Below, one piece after another: positions 24,874-33,102 of a stretch of DNA of 64,000 nucleotides. Both the position numbers and the translations under genes were made by a program. The DNA is from Terrabacter aerolatus (GTDB lineage: Bacteria > Actinomycetota > Actinomycetes > Actinomycetales > Dermatophilaceae), in contig NZ_BJYX01000011.1 in NCBI RefSeq assembly GCF_007991735.1, forward strand, positions 62,001 through 126,000, written 5' to 3'. The notes beneath the pieces were generated by a model. That model made no database searches. It was not told the origin of the DNA and saw nothing but the letters and a program-made list of their open reading frames with translations. The stretch's first letter is position 1, and every line of letters begins with the position of its first letter.

Positions 24874-27056
24874 GTGGACCTGCCGACGACCAGCGCCTTC
24901 GACCTTCGCGACCACCTGACCACCAAGGCCGATCCGGCTCTCATCGGGCCGGACGACGCCCACTTCGCCGCCGTCGCCGACGCGATGGAACAGACCGTGG
25001 CCGAGCTGGCCGACCGTCTCGACCTCGCCCGTCGCGCCCGCGGCGGCCGCGGCCAGGCTGCCCTGGACCGCGACCAGGAGGTCCACCGACTGAGCGCGCG
25101 CCTGCGGACCCTGAGACGGTTCGACCTCGACCTCTGCCTCGGCCGCATGGTGGATGAGAATGATTCCCGTCCCATTCATATCGGCCGTGTCGGGCTGACG
25201 GACCGCACTGGCGAGCGACTGCTCGTCGACTGGCGTTCCCCTGCCGCCGAGCCGTTCTTCGCCGCCACCCACGCCAACCCCATGGGCCTGGCGAGCAGGC
25301 GCCGCTACCGCTGGACCCGGGGTCGGGTCAGCGACTACTGGGACGAGGTGTTCACGCCGGACGACCTCGAGGGGCGCGCCGCCCTCGACGACGAGTCGGC
25401 CTTCATCGCCTCGCTCGGCGCCAGCCGCTCACCGCGGATGCGTGACGTCCTCGCCACCATCCAGGCCGACCAGGACGCCATCATCCGCGCGAGCTCCCGG
25501 GGCGCCCTCGTCGTCGACGGCGGCCCGGGCACGGGCAAGACGGTCGTCGCCCTCCACCGGACGGCATACCTGCTCTACTCCGACCCGCGGCTCGGGCACC
25601 GGCGCGGCGGAGTGCTCTTCGTCGGACCCCATGAGCCCTACCTCAGCTACGTCTCCGACGTCCTGCCGAGCCTCGGTGAGGAGGGCGTGCAGACGTGCAC
25701 GCTGCGTGACCTCGTCCCGGAGGGCGCCACGGCGGCTCCCGAGAAGGATCCCGAGGTGGCCCGGCTCAAGGCGTCGACCGCGCTCGTCGACGCCATCGAG
25801 CCCGCCGTCGCCCTCTACGAGGAGCCACCGTCGCAGGAGACCGAGGTGACGACGCCCTGGGCGGAGGTGCGCCTCTCCCCCGCCGACTGGCAGGAGGCCC
25901 TCGCCGCCGGCGCCCACCTCCCCCACAACGAGGCCCGCGACGACGTCTGGGACGCTCTCGTGGCCATCATCGTCGAGCGGCACGACCTCGAGATCCGCCT
26001 CGACGACGACGGGCAGGACCTCGAGAACGATGCGACTCCTGCCCTGGTCCGTCGCTCGCTCGAGCAGAACCGCGAGCTCCGGACGGCCTTCGACCGCACG
26101 TGGCCGCTCCTCGACGCGGGCGAGCTCCTCGGCGACCTGTGGACGGTGCCGGCCTACCTGCGCCGGTGCGCACCGTCGCTCACCGTCCCCGAGGTCCGTC
26201 GGCTCCAGCGCGCCGAGCCGGACGCGTGGACCCTGTCGGACCTGCCCCTGCTCGATGCCGCGCGCCGCCGGCTCGGCGACCGGGAGGCCGGCCGACGCCG
26301 GCGCCGACGCGAGGCGGCCCTCGCCGTCGAACGCGAGGAGCGCACCAAGGTCGTCGAGCACCTCATCGCGTCCGACGACTCCGACATGCACGTCATGTCG
26401 ATGCTGCGCGGCGAGGACCTCCGAGGCGCCCTCGACGACGACACCGACGAGCTCGAGGCAGGCCGGGACCTGCTCGCGGGGCCTTCGCGCACGTCGTCGT
26501 GGACGAGGCCCAGGAGCTGACCGACGCCGAGTGGCGCATGCTCCTCAGCCGCTGCCCCTCTCGCAGCCTCACGGTCGTCGGGGACCGCGCGCAGGCCCGG
26601 CACGGCTTCACGGAGTCGTGGCGGGACCGCCTGGCTCGCGTCGGACTCGACCGCGTCGCCGTCGCCACGCTCGACGTCAACTACCGCACCCCGGCCGAGG
26701 TGATGGCCGAGGCGGAACCGGTCATCCGTGCAGCGCTGCCCGACGCCAACGTCCCGACCTCGATCCGCGAGAGCGGCATCCCGATCCGTCACGGCACGAC
26801 GGCAGAGCTCCGTTCGGTGCTGACCAGCTGGCTCGGGGCCCACTCCGACGGAACCGCCTGTGTCATCGGCGATCCGACCTTCGCGGGAACCTCGCGCATC
26901 CGCTCCCTGACGCCCACCCTGGCCAAGGGGCTCGAGTTCGACCTCGTCGTGATCGTCGAGCCCGAACGGTTCGGCGGCGGCATCGAGGGCGCCGTCGACC
27001 GCTACGTCGCGATGACGCGCGCCACCCAGCAGCTCGTCGTCCTCACGGACCGGTGA
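24874..27056 (+). pseudogene. helR: HelR-type RNA polymerase-displacing helicase-like ATPase, frameshifted
   Basis: About 727 residues if read through. The N-terminal part (SAFDLRDHLTTKADPALIGP) and RLLVDWRSPAAEPFF match HelD/HelR proteins; Walker A is GGPGTGKT with Lys222. The frame is lost at a GGGG run (26478-26481), where the first frame soon stops at 26520. The motor then continues one frame over with FAHVVVDEAQELTDAEWRML (Walker B), TLDVNYRTPAEVM and DRYVAMTRATQQLVVLTD. One extra G would restore it. HelR pulls rifamycin-bound RNA polymerase off DNA and gives tolerance. GTG 24874 has GGAG eight bases upstream; GTG 24823 is an alternative, but abuts the RAE. It could be a sequencing error. 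Confidence 0.85.
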
Positions 27057-27582
27057 CCCCGCCCGTGTGCGGCGCGCCCGCACCCTCCTCGAGGGCGGTC
27101 AGCCACGCGCGGAGCAGCCCCTCCAGGGCGGTCCGCTGCGGCTGGGACAGTCCCGTCAGCAACGACTCGTCACCGGCCATGACCTCGGCGAAGATCCCGT
27201 CCAGGCGCGCGAGCCCCTGCGGCGTCAGCTGGACGTGCACCGTGCGCCGGTCGGGCTCCTCGCGGACCCGTTGGACGAACCCGAGCGCCTCCATGGCCTG
27301 GACGCGCTGCGTCGTGGCGCCCGGCGTCACGCGACAGCGCCGGGACAGCTCGCCGGCGGTCAGGCGGTAGGGCTTTCCGCTGCGACGGAGCGTCGACAGG
27401 ACGTCGAGGTGGCTCTGCTCGAGACCGTGTGCGGCCAGGACGCGTGACCGGTTGTCCATGACGATGCCACCGAGCCGCGACACCGGGGTGATGATGCCGA
27501 TGGACGACACGTCGACGTCAGGTCTCTCCCGCTGCCAGGCGGCGATGATCGGGGCGACATGGTCCCCCGCTGGGCTGCTCAC
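27043..27582 (-). CDS. MarR-family transcriptional regulator
   Basis: 179 residues: a helical dimerisation N-terminus (DHVAPIIAAWQRERP, LGGIVMDNRSRVLAAHGL) and a winged helix (LSTLRRSGKPYRLTAGELSR, VTPGATTQRVQAMEALGFVQ, then the wing REEPDRRTVHVQLTPQGLAR). The GTG at 27582 is seven bases from TAAAGT on the minus strand, so the mRNA is probably leaderless. A palindrome overlaps that -10, so autorepression is likely. Its 3' end overlaps the end of helR by 14 bases (convergent). The MFS gene upstream is divergent and may share control. Confidence 0.9.
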   Translation of the reverse strand: MSSPAGDHVAPIIAAWQRERPDVDVSSIGIITPVSRLGGIVMDNRSRVLAAHGLEQSHLDVLSTLRRSGKPYRLTAGELSRRCRVTPGATTQRVQAMEALGFVQRVREEPDRRTVHVQLTPQGLARLDGIFAEVMAGDESLLTGLSQPQRTALEGLLRAWLTALEEGAGAPHTGGVTGP

Positions 27583-27591
27583 CCTGGATAC

Positions 27592-27603
27592 TTTAGTTCT
27601 AAA
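27592..27603. promoter_or_regulatory. MarR operator TTTAG-TT-CTAAA
   Basis: A perfect 5-base inverted repeat with a 2-base spacer lies 10-21 bases before the marR start and overlaps its -10 element. It is strikingly AT-rich and lies in the marR/MFS intergenic region, fitting an autorepressor site that may also affect the divergent transporter. Confidence 0.7.
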
Positions 27604-27685
27604 CCACGTGCGAGTGGGCGAGGAGCGGCGGCGTGTTGGCCCCGCTCCCCTGCCCCGCCGCCCGACCGTGTGGGACAGTCCTCGC

Positions 27686-29062
27686 ATGTCGCACGTCGCC
27701 GTCAACGCCGCCCGACCGGAGACCCGCGAGCAGCGCGCCTGGTACTGGTACGACTGGGCCAACTCGGCCTACGTCACGACCACCGCGACGGTGCTCATGA
27801 GCCCCTACCTCACGACCGTCGCCGAGCAGGCCGCGTGCCCCGGGCTACCGAGCGGCCAGGACTGCACGACGAGCCTCTCGGTGCTCGGCATCCCCGTCGC
27901 GCCCGGCTCGCTGTGGTTCTTCACCGTGACGTTCACGACCATCCTGTCGGCGATCGTGCTCATCTTCATCGGCGCCATCGCCGACCGCAGCCCCAGGCCG
28001 ACGCGGCTCTTCGCGACCTTCGCCTGGGTCGGCGCGCTCGCGGCCAGCCTCATGTTCTTCGTCGCGGGCACGAACTGGCAGCTCGGGGCGGCCCTCGTCG
28101 TCGTCGCGGGCATCTGTCTCGGGGCCTCGCTCGTCATCTACGACTCGATCCTGTGTCGCATCGCCAACGAGAACGAGCGAGACCGGGTCTCCTCCAAGGG
28201 GTGGGCGTTCGGCTACCTCGGGGGCGGCATCCTGCTCACCCTCAACTTCGCCCTCGACTTCTTCCACGAGAACCTCGGCCTCGACCGGGCCATGAGCACC
28301 CGCATCAGCATCCTGTCGGCCGGCCTGTGGTGGGCGGGGTTCACGGTCATCCCCTACCTCGGGCTGCGCCACCTGACCGGCACGGTCGAGACGCCTGTCG
28401 ACAGGTCGGCCGGTGTCGTGCGCGGCAGCATCGTCCAGCTGCGCAGCACCTTCCGTGACCTCGCCAACTACCCCCAGACGAAGATGTTCCTGCTCGCCTA
28501 CCTCTTCTTCAACGACGGCATCCAGACGGTCATCGGCAGCTCGAGCGTCTACGGCTCGAAGGAGCTCGGCTTCTCCGAGACGACGGTGCTCGGGGTCTTC
28601 CTCTTCGTGCAGTTCGTCGCCTACGCCGGCGCCCGGCTCTTCGGCCGGGTGGCGGCGACCATCGGGGCGTGGCGCACCGTCCTCTACGGCATCGGCCTCT
28701 GGACGCTGGTCGTCGTCCTCGCCTTCCTCGTCCCCTCGAAGTCCCTCGTCATCTTCCTCGCCCTGGCCCTGCTCATCGGCATCGTCCTCGGTGGCACCCA
28801 GGCCCTGTCGCGCTCGCTGTACAGCCAGCTCATCCCCCGCGGCCGGGAGGCGGAGTACTTCAGCCTCTACCAGGCGATGGAGCGCGGCACGAGCTGGTTC
28901 GGGACGCTCATCTTCGGGCTCGTCTACCAGTTCACCCTCAGCTACCGCTGGGCGATCATCGCCCTCATCGTCTTCTTCGCCGTCGGCGGCGCACTGCTGT
29001 CGAGGGTGCGCATGCGCGAGGGCATCGAGCAGGCGGGCAACCCGGTTCCCTCCGTCATCTGA
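27686..29062 (+). CDS. UMF1/Atg22-type MFS transporter
   Basis: 458 residues with about 12 membrane segments. The N-terminal WYWYDWANSAYVTTTATVLM motif is the hallmark of the UMF1 (vacuole effluxer Atg22-like) branch of the major facilitator superfamily. Other segments include SLVIYDSILCRIANENERDR and GGTQALSRSLYSQLIPRGRE. Substrates are unknown in bacteria; fungal Atg22 exports amino acids. GACAGT lies six bases before the ATG at 27686, so transcription is probably leaderless. It is divergent from the MarR gene and may be its target; that is inference. Confidence 0.88.
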   Translation: MSHVAVNAARPETREQRAWYWYDWANSAYVTTTATVLMSPYLTTVAEQAACPGLPSGQDCTTSLSVLGIPVAPGSLWFFTVTFTTILSAIVLIFIGAIADRSPRPTRLFATFAWVGALAASLMFFVAGTNWQLGAALVVVAGICLGASLVIYDSILCRIANENERDRVSSKGWAFGYLGGGILLTLNFALDFFHENLGLDRAMSTRISILSAGLWWAGFTVIPYLGLRHLTGTVETPVDRSAGVVRGSIVQLRSTFRDLANYPQTKMFLLAYLFFNDGIQTVIGSSSVYGSKELGFSETTVLGVFLFVQFVAYAGARLFGRVAATIGAWRTVLYGIGLWTLVVVLAFLVPSKSLVIFLALALLIGIVLGGTQALSRSLYSQLIPRGREAEYFSLYQAMERGTSWFGTLIFGLVYQFTLSYRWAIIALIVFFAVGGALLSRVRMREGIEQAGNPVPSVI

Positions 29063-29090
29063 GACCGGCTTACAATTCGCGGCCGCTCGG

Positions 29091-29117
29091 GGAACAAGTC
29101 AACTGTTTCGCTCGTTC
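29091..29117 (+). promoter_or_regulatory. ECF-type (sigma-R/SigH-like) promoter of rbpA
   Basis: GGAAC (29091-29095), an 18-base spacer and GTTC (29114-29117) match the oxidative/heat stress ECF promoter pattern GGAA-N18-GTT. The leader to the ATG at 29182 is about 60 bases with GGAGGGG near 29170. In Streptomyces rbpA belongs to the sigma-R regulon, which supports the reading. Confidence 0.75.
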
Positions 29118-29181
29118 AAGCGTCTGTGAGGGTAAGACACCAGCGAGGTGTCACAAGGGCAGAAGTCTTGGAGGGGTCCAC

Positions 29182-29544
29182 ATGGCCGATCGAGCACTAC
29201 GCGGTTCCAACCTCGGCGCGAGGAGCATGGAATCTGACGAGAACGTCGTCCCGAGTGAGCGTCAGCTCACCGCTTACGTCTGCCCGGAGGGACACCGCAC
29301 CGAGCTTCCCTTCTCCATCGAGGCCGACGTGCCTCCGACGTGGGAGTGCCGTTGCGGCCTCGACGCCAAGCTCCAGGGCGGCGGCGCCGAGCCCGAGGCC
29401 AAGCCGGTCAAGCACCAGCGCACGCACTGGGACATGCTCCTCGAGCGTCGTTCCATCCCGGAGCTCGAGGAGCTCCTCGAGGAGCGCCTGACGTTGCTGC
29501 GCGAGTCGCGGGGCGAGAAGCCGCGCCGCAAGAAGACCGCCTGA
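29182..29544 (+). CDS. rbpA: RNA polymerase-binding protein RbpA
   Basis: 120 residues, normal for RbpA. It has the N-terminal tail (MADRALRGSNLGARSMESDE), the core domain (YVCPEGHRTELPFSIEADVP with WECRCG cysteines) and the C-terminal sigma-interacting helix (HWDMLLERRSIPELEELLEE). RbpA binds RNA polymerase and the principal sigma factor, stabilises the open complex and contributes to basal rifampicin tolerance. GGAGGGG lies upstream of ATG 29182. An ECF-type promoter precedes it and a strong terminator follows. It is 2 kb from helR, another RNA polymerase-binding rifamycin tolerance factor. Confidence 0.96.
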   Translation: MADRALRGSNLGARSMESDENVVPSERQLTAYVCPEGHRTELPFSIEADVPPTWECRCGLDAKLQGGGAEPEAKPVKHQRTHWDMLLERRSIPELEELLEERLTLLRESRGEKPRRKKTA

Positions 29545-29567
29545 CCCCACCCGACCGCACCACCGGG

Positions 29568-29598
29568 AAGCCCGCCTCGTTCGTGGAGGCGGGCTTTT
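29568..29598 (+). terminator. Intrinsic terminator of rbpA
   Basis: AAGCCCGCCTC (29568-29578) pairs perfectly with GAGGCGGGCTT (29586-29596), ending in TTTT. It is one of the few here with a real U-run, 24 bases after the rbpA stop. Confidence 0.88.
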
Positions 29599-29599
29599 C

Positions 29600-29620
29600 G
29601 TATGCCGTATGCCGTGTGCC
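29600..29620. repeat. Heptamer array GTATGCC x2 plus GTGTGCC
   Basis: Two perfect copies of GTATGCC (29600-29606, 29607-29613) and one variant (29614-29620) directly after the rbpA terminator. It is the reverse complement of the GGCATAC array at 10002. Confidence 0.9.
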
Positions 29621-29691
29621 GGGGTGCGAGGTGGTCGTGACCCCGCCCCGGGTGACGGGGTCACCTCGGGCCACGCGGGCACGCAGGCGCC

Positions 29692-29751
29692 GATCATGAC
29701 CGGGCCGGTCATGACCGGGCCGATCAGGACCGCGCTGATCAGGACCGGGCT
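29692..29751. repeat. Four tandem copies of a 15-base unit
   Basis: Units at 29692, 29707, 29722 and 29737 share the pattern GATCAKGACCGGGCY with one or two changes each. They fill most of the gap between the rbpA terminator and the end of fxsA and lie downstream of both genes. Confidence 0.85.
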
Positions 29752-29756
29752 CGCCC

Positions 29757-30302
29757 TCAGTCCTCGTCGATGATCTCGCCCTCGACGACCTCGTCGCTCG
29801 AGGTCGACCGGGTGCCACCCTGTGGCGTCGTCGGCTGCTCCCATGCGGGACCGTTGGGCTGACCGGTGACGGCGGGTCCGCCGAAGCGCTCGGTCTGCGC
29901 GACCAGCCGTCGCGAGATGACCGCGGCGAGGAGGCTACGCGCGACGGGGCGGGTGAACGGGAGCACGAGGACGAGGCCGAGCAGGTCCGTGACGAATCCG
30001 GGTAGCAGCAGCAGGCTGCCGCCGACGAGGACGACGACGCCGTCGGCGATCTCACGGGCCGGCATCCGCCCGTCGCGCACCGCCTGCTGCAGCGCACGCC
30101 AGGCTCGGGCGCCCTCCCGGCGGATCAGCCACGCGCCGAGGAGCGAGGTGGCGAGCAGGAGCAGGAAGGTCGGCCAGCCGCCGATCCACTGTCCGACCGC
30201 GACGATGACGACGATCTCGACGATCGGCAGGAGCAGCAGCCCCACGACGGCGAGCCGGGTCAGTCGCAGCCGACGGGCGCGGGACGGCTGGGCCGAGGTC
30301 AT
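29757..30302 (-). CDS. fxsA: FxsA family membrane protein
   Basis: 181 residues with three to four membrane helices in the first 130: VVGLLLLPIVEIVVIVAVGQ, then TFLLLLATSLLGAWLIRREG, and VLVGGSLLLLPGFVTDLLGL. The Pro-Gly-Phe-Val-Thr-Asp segment is the FxsA signature. The tail ends in the typical acidic VEGEIIDED. E. coli FxsA suppresses F-exclusion of phage T7; the general role in membranes is unknown. Its start overlaps the stop of the mannosyltransferase gene upstream, so it is the last gene of a three-gene unit with lnt. Confidence 0.92.
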   Translation of the reverse strand: MTSAQPSRARRLRLTRLAVVGLLLLPIVEIVVIVAVGQWIGGWPTFLLLLATSLLGAWLIRREGARAWRALQQAVRDGRMPAREIADGVVVLVGGSLLLLPGFVTDLLGLVLVLPFTRPVARSLLAAVISRRLVAQTERFGGPAVTGQPNGPAWEQPTTPQGGTRSTSSDEVVEGEIIDED

Positions 30303-31090
30303 GCGCGGTCCCTCGCAGCCTCGCGTCCGCGCACCCGGCCCGAGACCGAGCGCAGCTGGTCCACGCGGTGCTCGACGCCCCAGCGGGTCACGCTCGTCAG
30401 GGCCTCCCGGACGATGTCGTGGCCCATCTTCGACACGCCGACCTCACGCTCGACGAACGTGATGGGCACCTCGACGACCGTCAGTCCGGCGCGCACGGCG
30501 CGCAGCGTCAGGTCGATCTGGAAGCAGTAGCCCTGGGACTCGACGCCCTCCAGGCCCATGGTGCGCAGGGCGCCCGAACGGTAGACGCGGTAGCCGGCCG
30601 TCGCGTCGTTGACCGACATCCCGAGCATCATCTTGGTGTAGATGTTGGCACCGATCGAGAGGACCTTGCGGTGGGCCGGCCAGTTGCGGACCTCGCCGCC
30701 CTTGACCCACCGGGCCCCGATGACGAGGTCGGCCTCGCCGAGCGCCGCGAGCAGCGACGGCAGCTGCTCGGGCAGGTGCGACCCGTCGGCATCCATCTCG
30801 ACGGCGGCGTCGTACCCCCGCTCGAGCACGATGGCGAAGCCGGCGAGGTAGGCCTTGCCGAGGCCCTCCTTGCCGGCTCGGTGCACGACGTTGACCTGGG
30901 GGTCGGCCGCCGCGATCTCGTCGGCGATCTGCCCGGTGCCGTCGGGTGAGCCGTCGTCGAGGACGAAGACGTCGGCGGTGGGCACGCTCGCGCGCACTCG
31001 CGCGACGATCCCGGGCAGGTTGTCCCGCTCGTTGTACGTCGGGATGAGCACGGCGACTCGGGTCACCGGCTCACGCTGCATCGTCGTCAT
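30299..31090 (-). CDS. ppm1: Polyprenol-monophosphomannose synthase (GT2)
   Basis: 263 residues. Family 2 glycosyltransferase: RVAVLIPTYNERDNLPGIVA, VFVLDDGSPDGTGQIADEIA, then the metal-binding AAVEMDADGSHLPEQLP. It transfers mannose from GDP-mannose to polyprenyl phosphate, the donor for lipomannan and glycoprotein mannosylation on the outer face. In Mycobacterium tuberculosis the synthase is fused to an Lnt-like domain; here they are separate but overlapping by 20 bases, with Lnt first, so the coupling is kept. ATG 31090 is chosen (AAGGA upstream); ATG 31081 is equally possible. The tail is basic and Arg-rich. Confidence 0.92.
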   Translation of the reverse strand: MTTMQREPVTRVAVLIPTYNERDNLPGIVARVRASVPTADVFVLDDGSPDGTGQIADEIAAADPQVNVVHRAGKEGLGKAYLAGFAIVLERGYDAAVEMDADGSHLPEQLPSLLAALGEADLVIGARWVKGGEVRNWPAHRKVLSIGANIYTKMMLGMSVNDATAGYRVYRSGALRTMGLEGVESQGYCFQIDLTLRAVRAGLTVVEVPITFVEREVGVSKMGHDIVREALTSVTRWGVEHRVDQLRSVSGRVRGREAARDRA

Positions 31091-32669
31091 CCTCGTCCTT
31101 CGTCGGGCCCGGCACGTCCGGGGCTCCAGCGCCAGCACCGCGGCCGCCGAGGAGGCCCAGGGCGAGCATCGTCAGCAGTGCGGCGGCAGCGACCCACTCG
31201 GGGGCCTCACCCACGCGGGTCGCCAGCGTCGTGGCGTCACGCAAGGGTAGTGCCCCTCGGACCACTGCCTGGGTGAACAACGACGTCACCTGGTGCGCGG
31301 TTCCGTCAGGCGTGATGAGGGCGCTCTGTCCCACCGTCGAGACGTGGACGACGGACCGGCCGAACTCCATGGCCCGCAGCCGGCTGATGGCCAGCTGCTG
31401 CGGCGACTCGACGGTGAAGCCGAAGGTTGCGTTGTTCGTCTGGACGACGAGCACGTTGGCGCCGGTCTGCACGGCGTCGCGCATGATGTCGTCGTAGGCC
31501 ACCTCGAAGCAGATCGCCAGACCTGCCCTGATCGGCTGGCCGGAGGCGCTCTTCACGGTGAACAGGCCGGGACCCGGGCCCGGCACGAAGTCGCGCCGCA
31601 CGAGGTCGACCTCCGCGCTGAAGTTGCGCCAGAAGGCCCGGTTCGGGATGTACTCGGCGAAGGGCACCGGGTGGCGCTTCACGTAGCGGTCGGTGTTGCC
31701 CTTGCCGGGCTCGAAGAGCAGCGACACGTTGGAGACGAAGCCCACCGGCTCCGCGAGCAGCCCACCGACGATGAGGGGGCGGCGGAGGGCGGCGACGGTC
31801 TCGAGGATGAGGTCCTTGGCGTCGGCGTTGCGCAACGGGTCGATGTCCGAGGCGTTCTCGGGCCAGACCACGAGATCGGGCGCCGGCGCCCGCCCGGCAT
31901 CGACGTCGGCCTGCGCCTTGAGCGTGGCCGCGATGTGGTTGTCTAGAACGGCGCGACGCTCGGAGTTGAAGTCGAGACCGGGGTGGGGCACGTTGCCCTG
32001 CACCCCGAGGAACTGCGCCGAGGGGCCGTCGGTCGGTAGCGGGACGGCGAGCCCGGCCAGCCCGAGCACGAGCGCGCCCGCCAGGGGCAGCACGAACCGG
32101 CGCGACGGCATACGCGAGGAGGTCGGGCCACCCGGGGTCCTGCGGGCCGCGAGGACGCGGAGCGCGTGCTGGGCGCCGAGGGCGAGCAGCGCCGCGCACA
32201 GGGCGATGACGAACCCGACGAAGGGCGCCCCGCCGAGCGCGACGAGGCGTCCGAAGGGTGAGTCGGCCTGGCCGAAGGCGAGCTTGAGCCAGGGGAAGCC
32301 GCCGTAGGGGGCCCGGGCCCGGAAGCCCTCGGCCACGACCCACACGAGGGCGAACGCCAGCGGGCGCACGCTCCCCCGACGGCTCAGCCACCCGTAGAGG
32401 GCGCCGGCGAGGCCGAGGAAGAGCGCCTCGAGGGTCGCGAGCGCGAGCCAGGGCAGTGAGCCGACGTAGATGCCGGACCAGCTGAGCGACGGGACGAAGA
32501 AGGCGAGGCCACCGACGAGACCGGTGAGGAAGCCACGGCGGGCGCCCACCCCCGTCCAGGCCCAGGCCCACAGGGCCAGGGCGAGCGGGGCCGCGACCCA
32601 GACGTCGAACGTCGGGAACGCGAGGCACAACAGCCCGCCGGCGATCAGGGACAGGAGGAGGCGCCGCAC
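31071..32669 (-). CDS. lnt: Apolipoprotein N-acyltransferase
   Basis: 532 residues. The first 200 hold six or so membrane helices (LSLIAGGLLCLAFPTFDVWV onward), then a nitrilase-type extracytoplasmic domain with the triad Glu271 (VVWPENAS), Lys331 (YVKRHPVPFAEYIP) and Cys387 (AICFEVAYDD), and a final C-terminal helix. It N-acylates the lipoprotein cysteine. GTG 32669 is the first start that places the membrane region at the N-terminus. An acidic tail (KDEDDDDAA) overlaps the ppm1 start. The lipoprotein substrate encoded in this window is the FKBP at 51 kb. Confidence 0.93.
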   Translation of the reverse strand: MRRLLLSLIAGGLLCLAFPTFDVWVAAPLALALWAWAWTGVGARRGFLTGLVGGLAFFVPSLSWSGIYVGSLPWLALATLEALFLGLAGALYGWLSRRGSVRPLAFALVWVVAEGFRARAPYGGFPWLKLAFGQADSPFGRLVALGGAPFVGFVIALCAALLALGAQHALRVLAARRTPGGPTSSRMPSRRFVLPLAGALVLGLAGLAVPLPTDGPSAQFLGVQGNVPHPGLDFNSERRAVLDNHIAATLKAQADVDAGRAPAPDLVVWPENASDIDPLRNADAKDLILETVAALRRPLIVGGLLAEPVGFVSNVSLLFEPGKGNTDRYVKRHPVPFAEYIPNRAFWRNFSAEVDLVRRDFVPGPGPGLFTVKSASGQPIRAGLAICFEVAYDDIMRDAVQTGANVLVVQTNNATFGFTVESPQQLAISRLRAMEFGRSVVHVSTVGQSALITPDGTAHQVTSLFTQAVVRGALPLRDATTLATRVGEAPEWVAAAALLTMLALGLLGGRGAGAGAPDVPGPTKDEDDDDAA

Positions 32670-32706
32670 GGGATCACCGTATGCCGTGCTGTCTGGACGT
32701 CGGCTG

Positions 32707-33102
32707 TCAGGGCACGACGACGACCCCCCGCGCCGTCGTCGCGACGACGGCCGGGTCGAGGGGGTCGGCCGCGGACGCGCCCCTCGAGGGGTTGCCGCGC
32801 GCCACGACGCGCACCTCGAAGTCCATCTCACGCGAGCGGGTCCCCACCCTGACGATCTCGGCCGAGACCTCGATGACGTCTCCGGCGCGGACCGGCGCCG
32901 TGAACTGCACGTCGCTGTACGAGGCGAAGAGTCCCTCGTCACCGTCGGTGATGATGCACATCTCGGTCGCGACGTCGCCGAACGCGGCCAGCGAGTAGGC
33001 CCCGTCGACGAGGTTGCCGGCATAGTGCGCGTGGCTGTAGGGCACGTATCGGCGGTGGGTGACCCGCTGTCCGACCCTCGCCGTGGTGGTGCGCTGCGTC
33101 AT
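32707..33102 (-). CDS. kal: 3-aminobutyryl-CoA ammonia-lyase-like hotdog protein
   Basis: 131 residues with a hotdog fold: RRYVPYSHAHYAGNLVDGAY, then AAFGDVATEMCIITDGDEGL and FTAPVRAGDVIEVSAEIVRV. This matches Kal, which removes ammonia from L-3-aminobutyryl-CoA to give crotonyl-CoA, the last step specific to lysine fermentation. The ATG overlaps the stop of kamE in an ATGA arrangement, so it is the last gene of the kdd-kamD-kamE-kal operon. A broader acyl-CoA lyase activity is possible, but context strongly favours Kal. Confidence 0.9.
   Translation of the reverse strand: MTQRTTTARVGQRVTHRRYVPYSHAHYAGNLVDGAYSLAAFGDVATEMCIITDGDEGLFASYSDVQFTAPVRAGDVIEVSAEIVRVGTRSREMDFEVRVVARGNPSRGASAADPLDPAVVATTARGVVVVP

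Noticed and set aside
26100-27056. A separate helicase-like gene beginning inside helR
   Set aside because: Its first 120 residues are an out-of-frame shadow; the true content begins exactly where the helR frame breaks, so a frameshift is the better explanation.
20868-29620. A prophage or integrative element
   Set aside because: No integrase, portal, terminase, conjugation or transposase gene occurs, and flanking genes show no tRNA attachment site.
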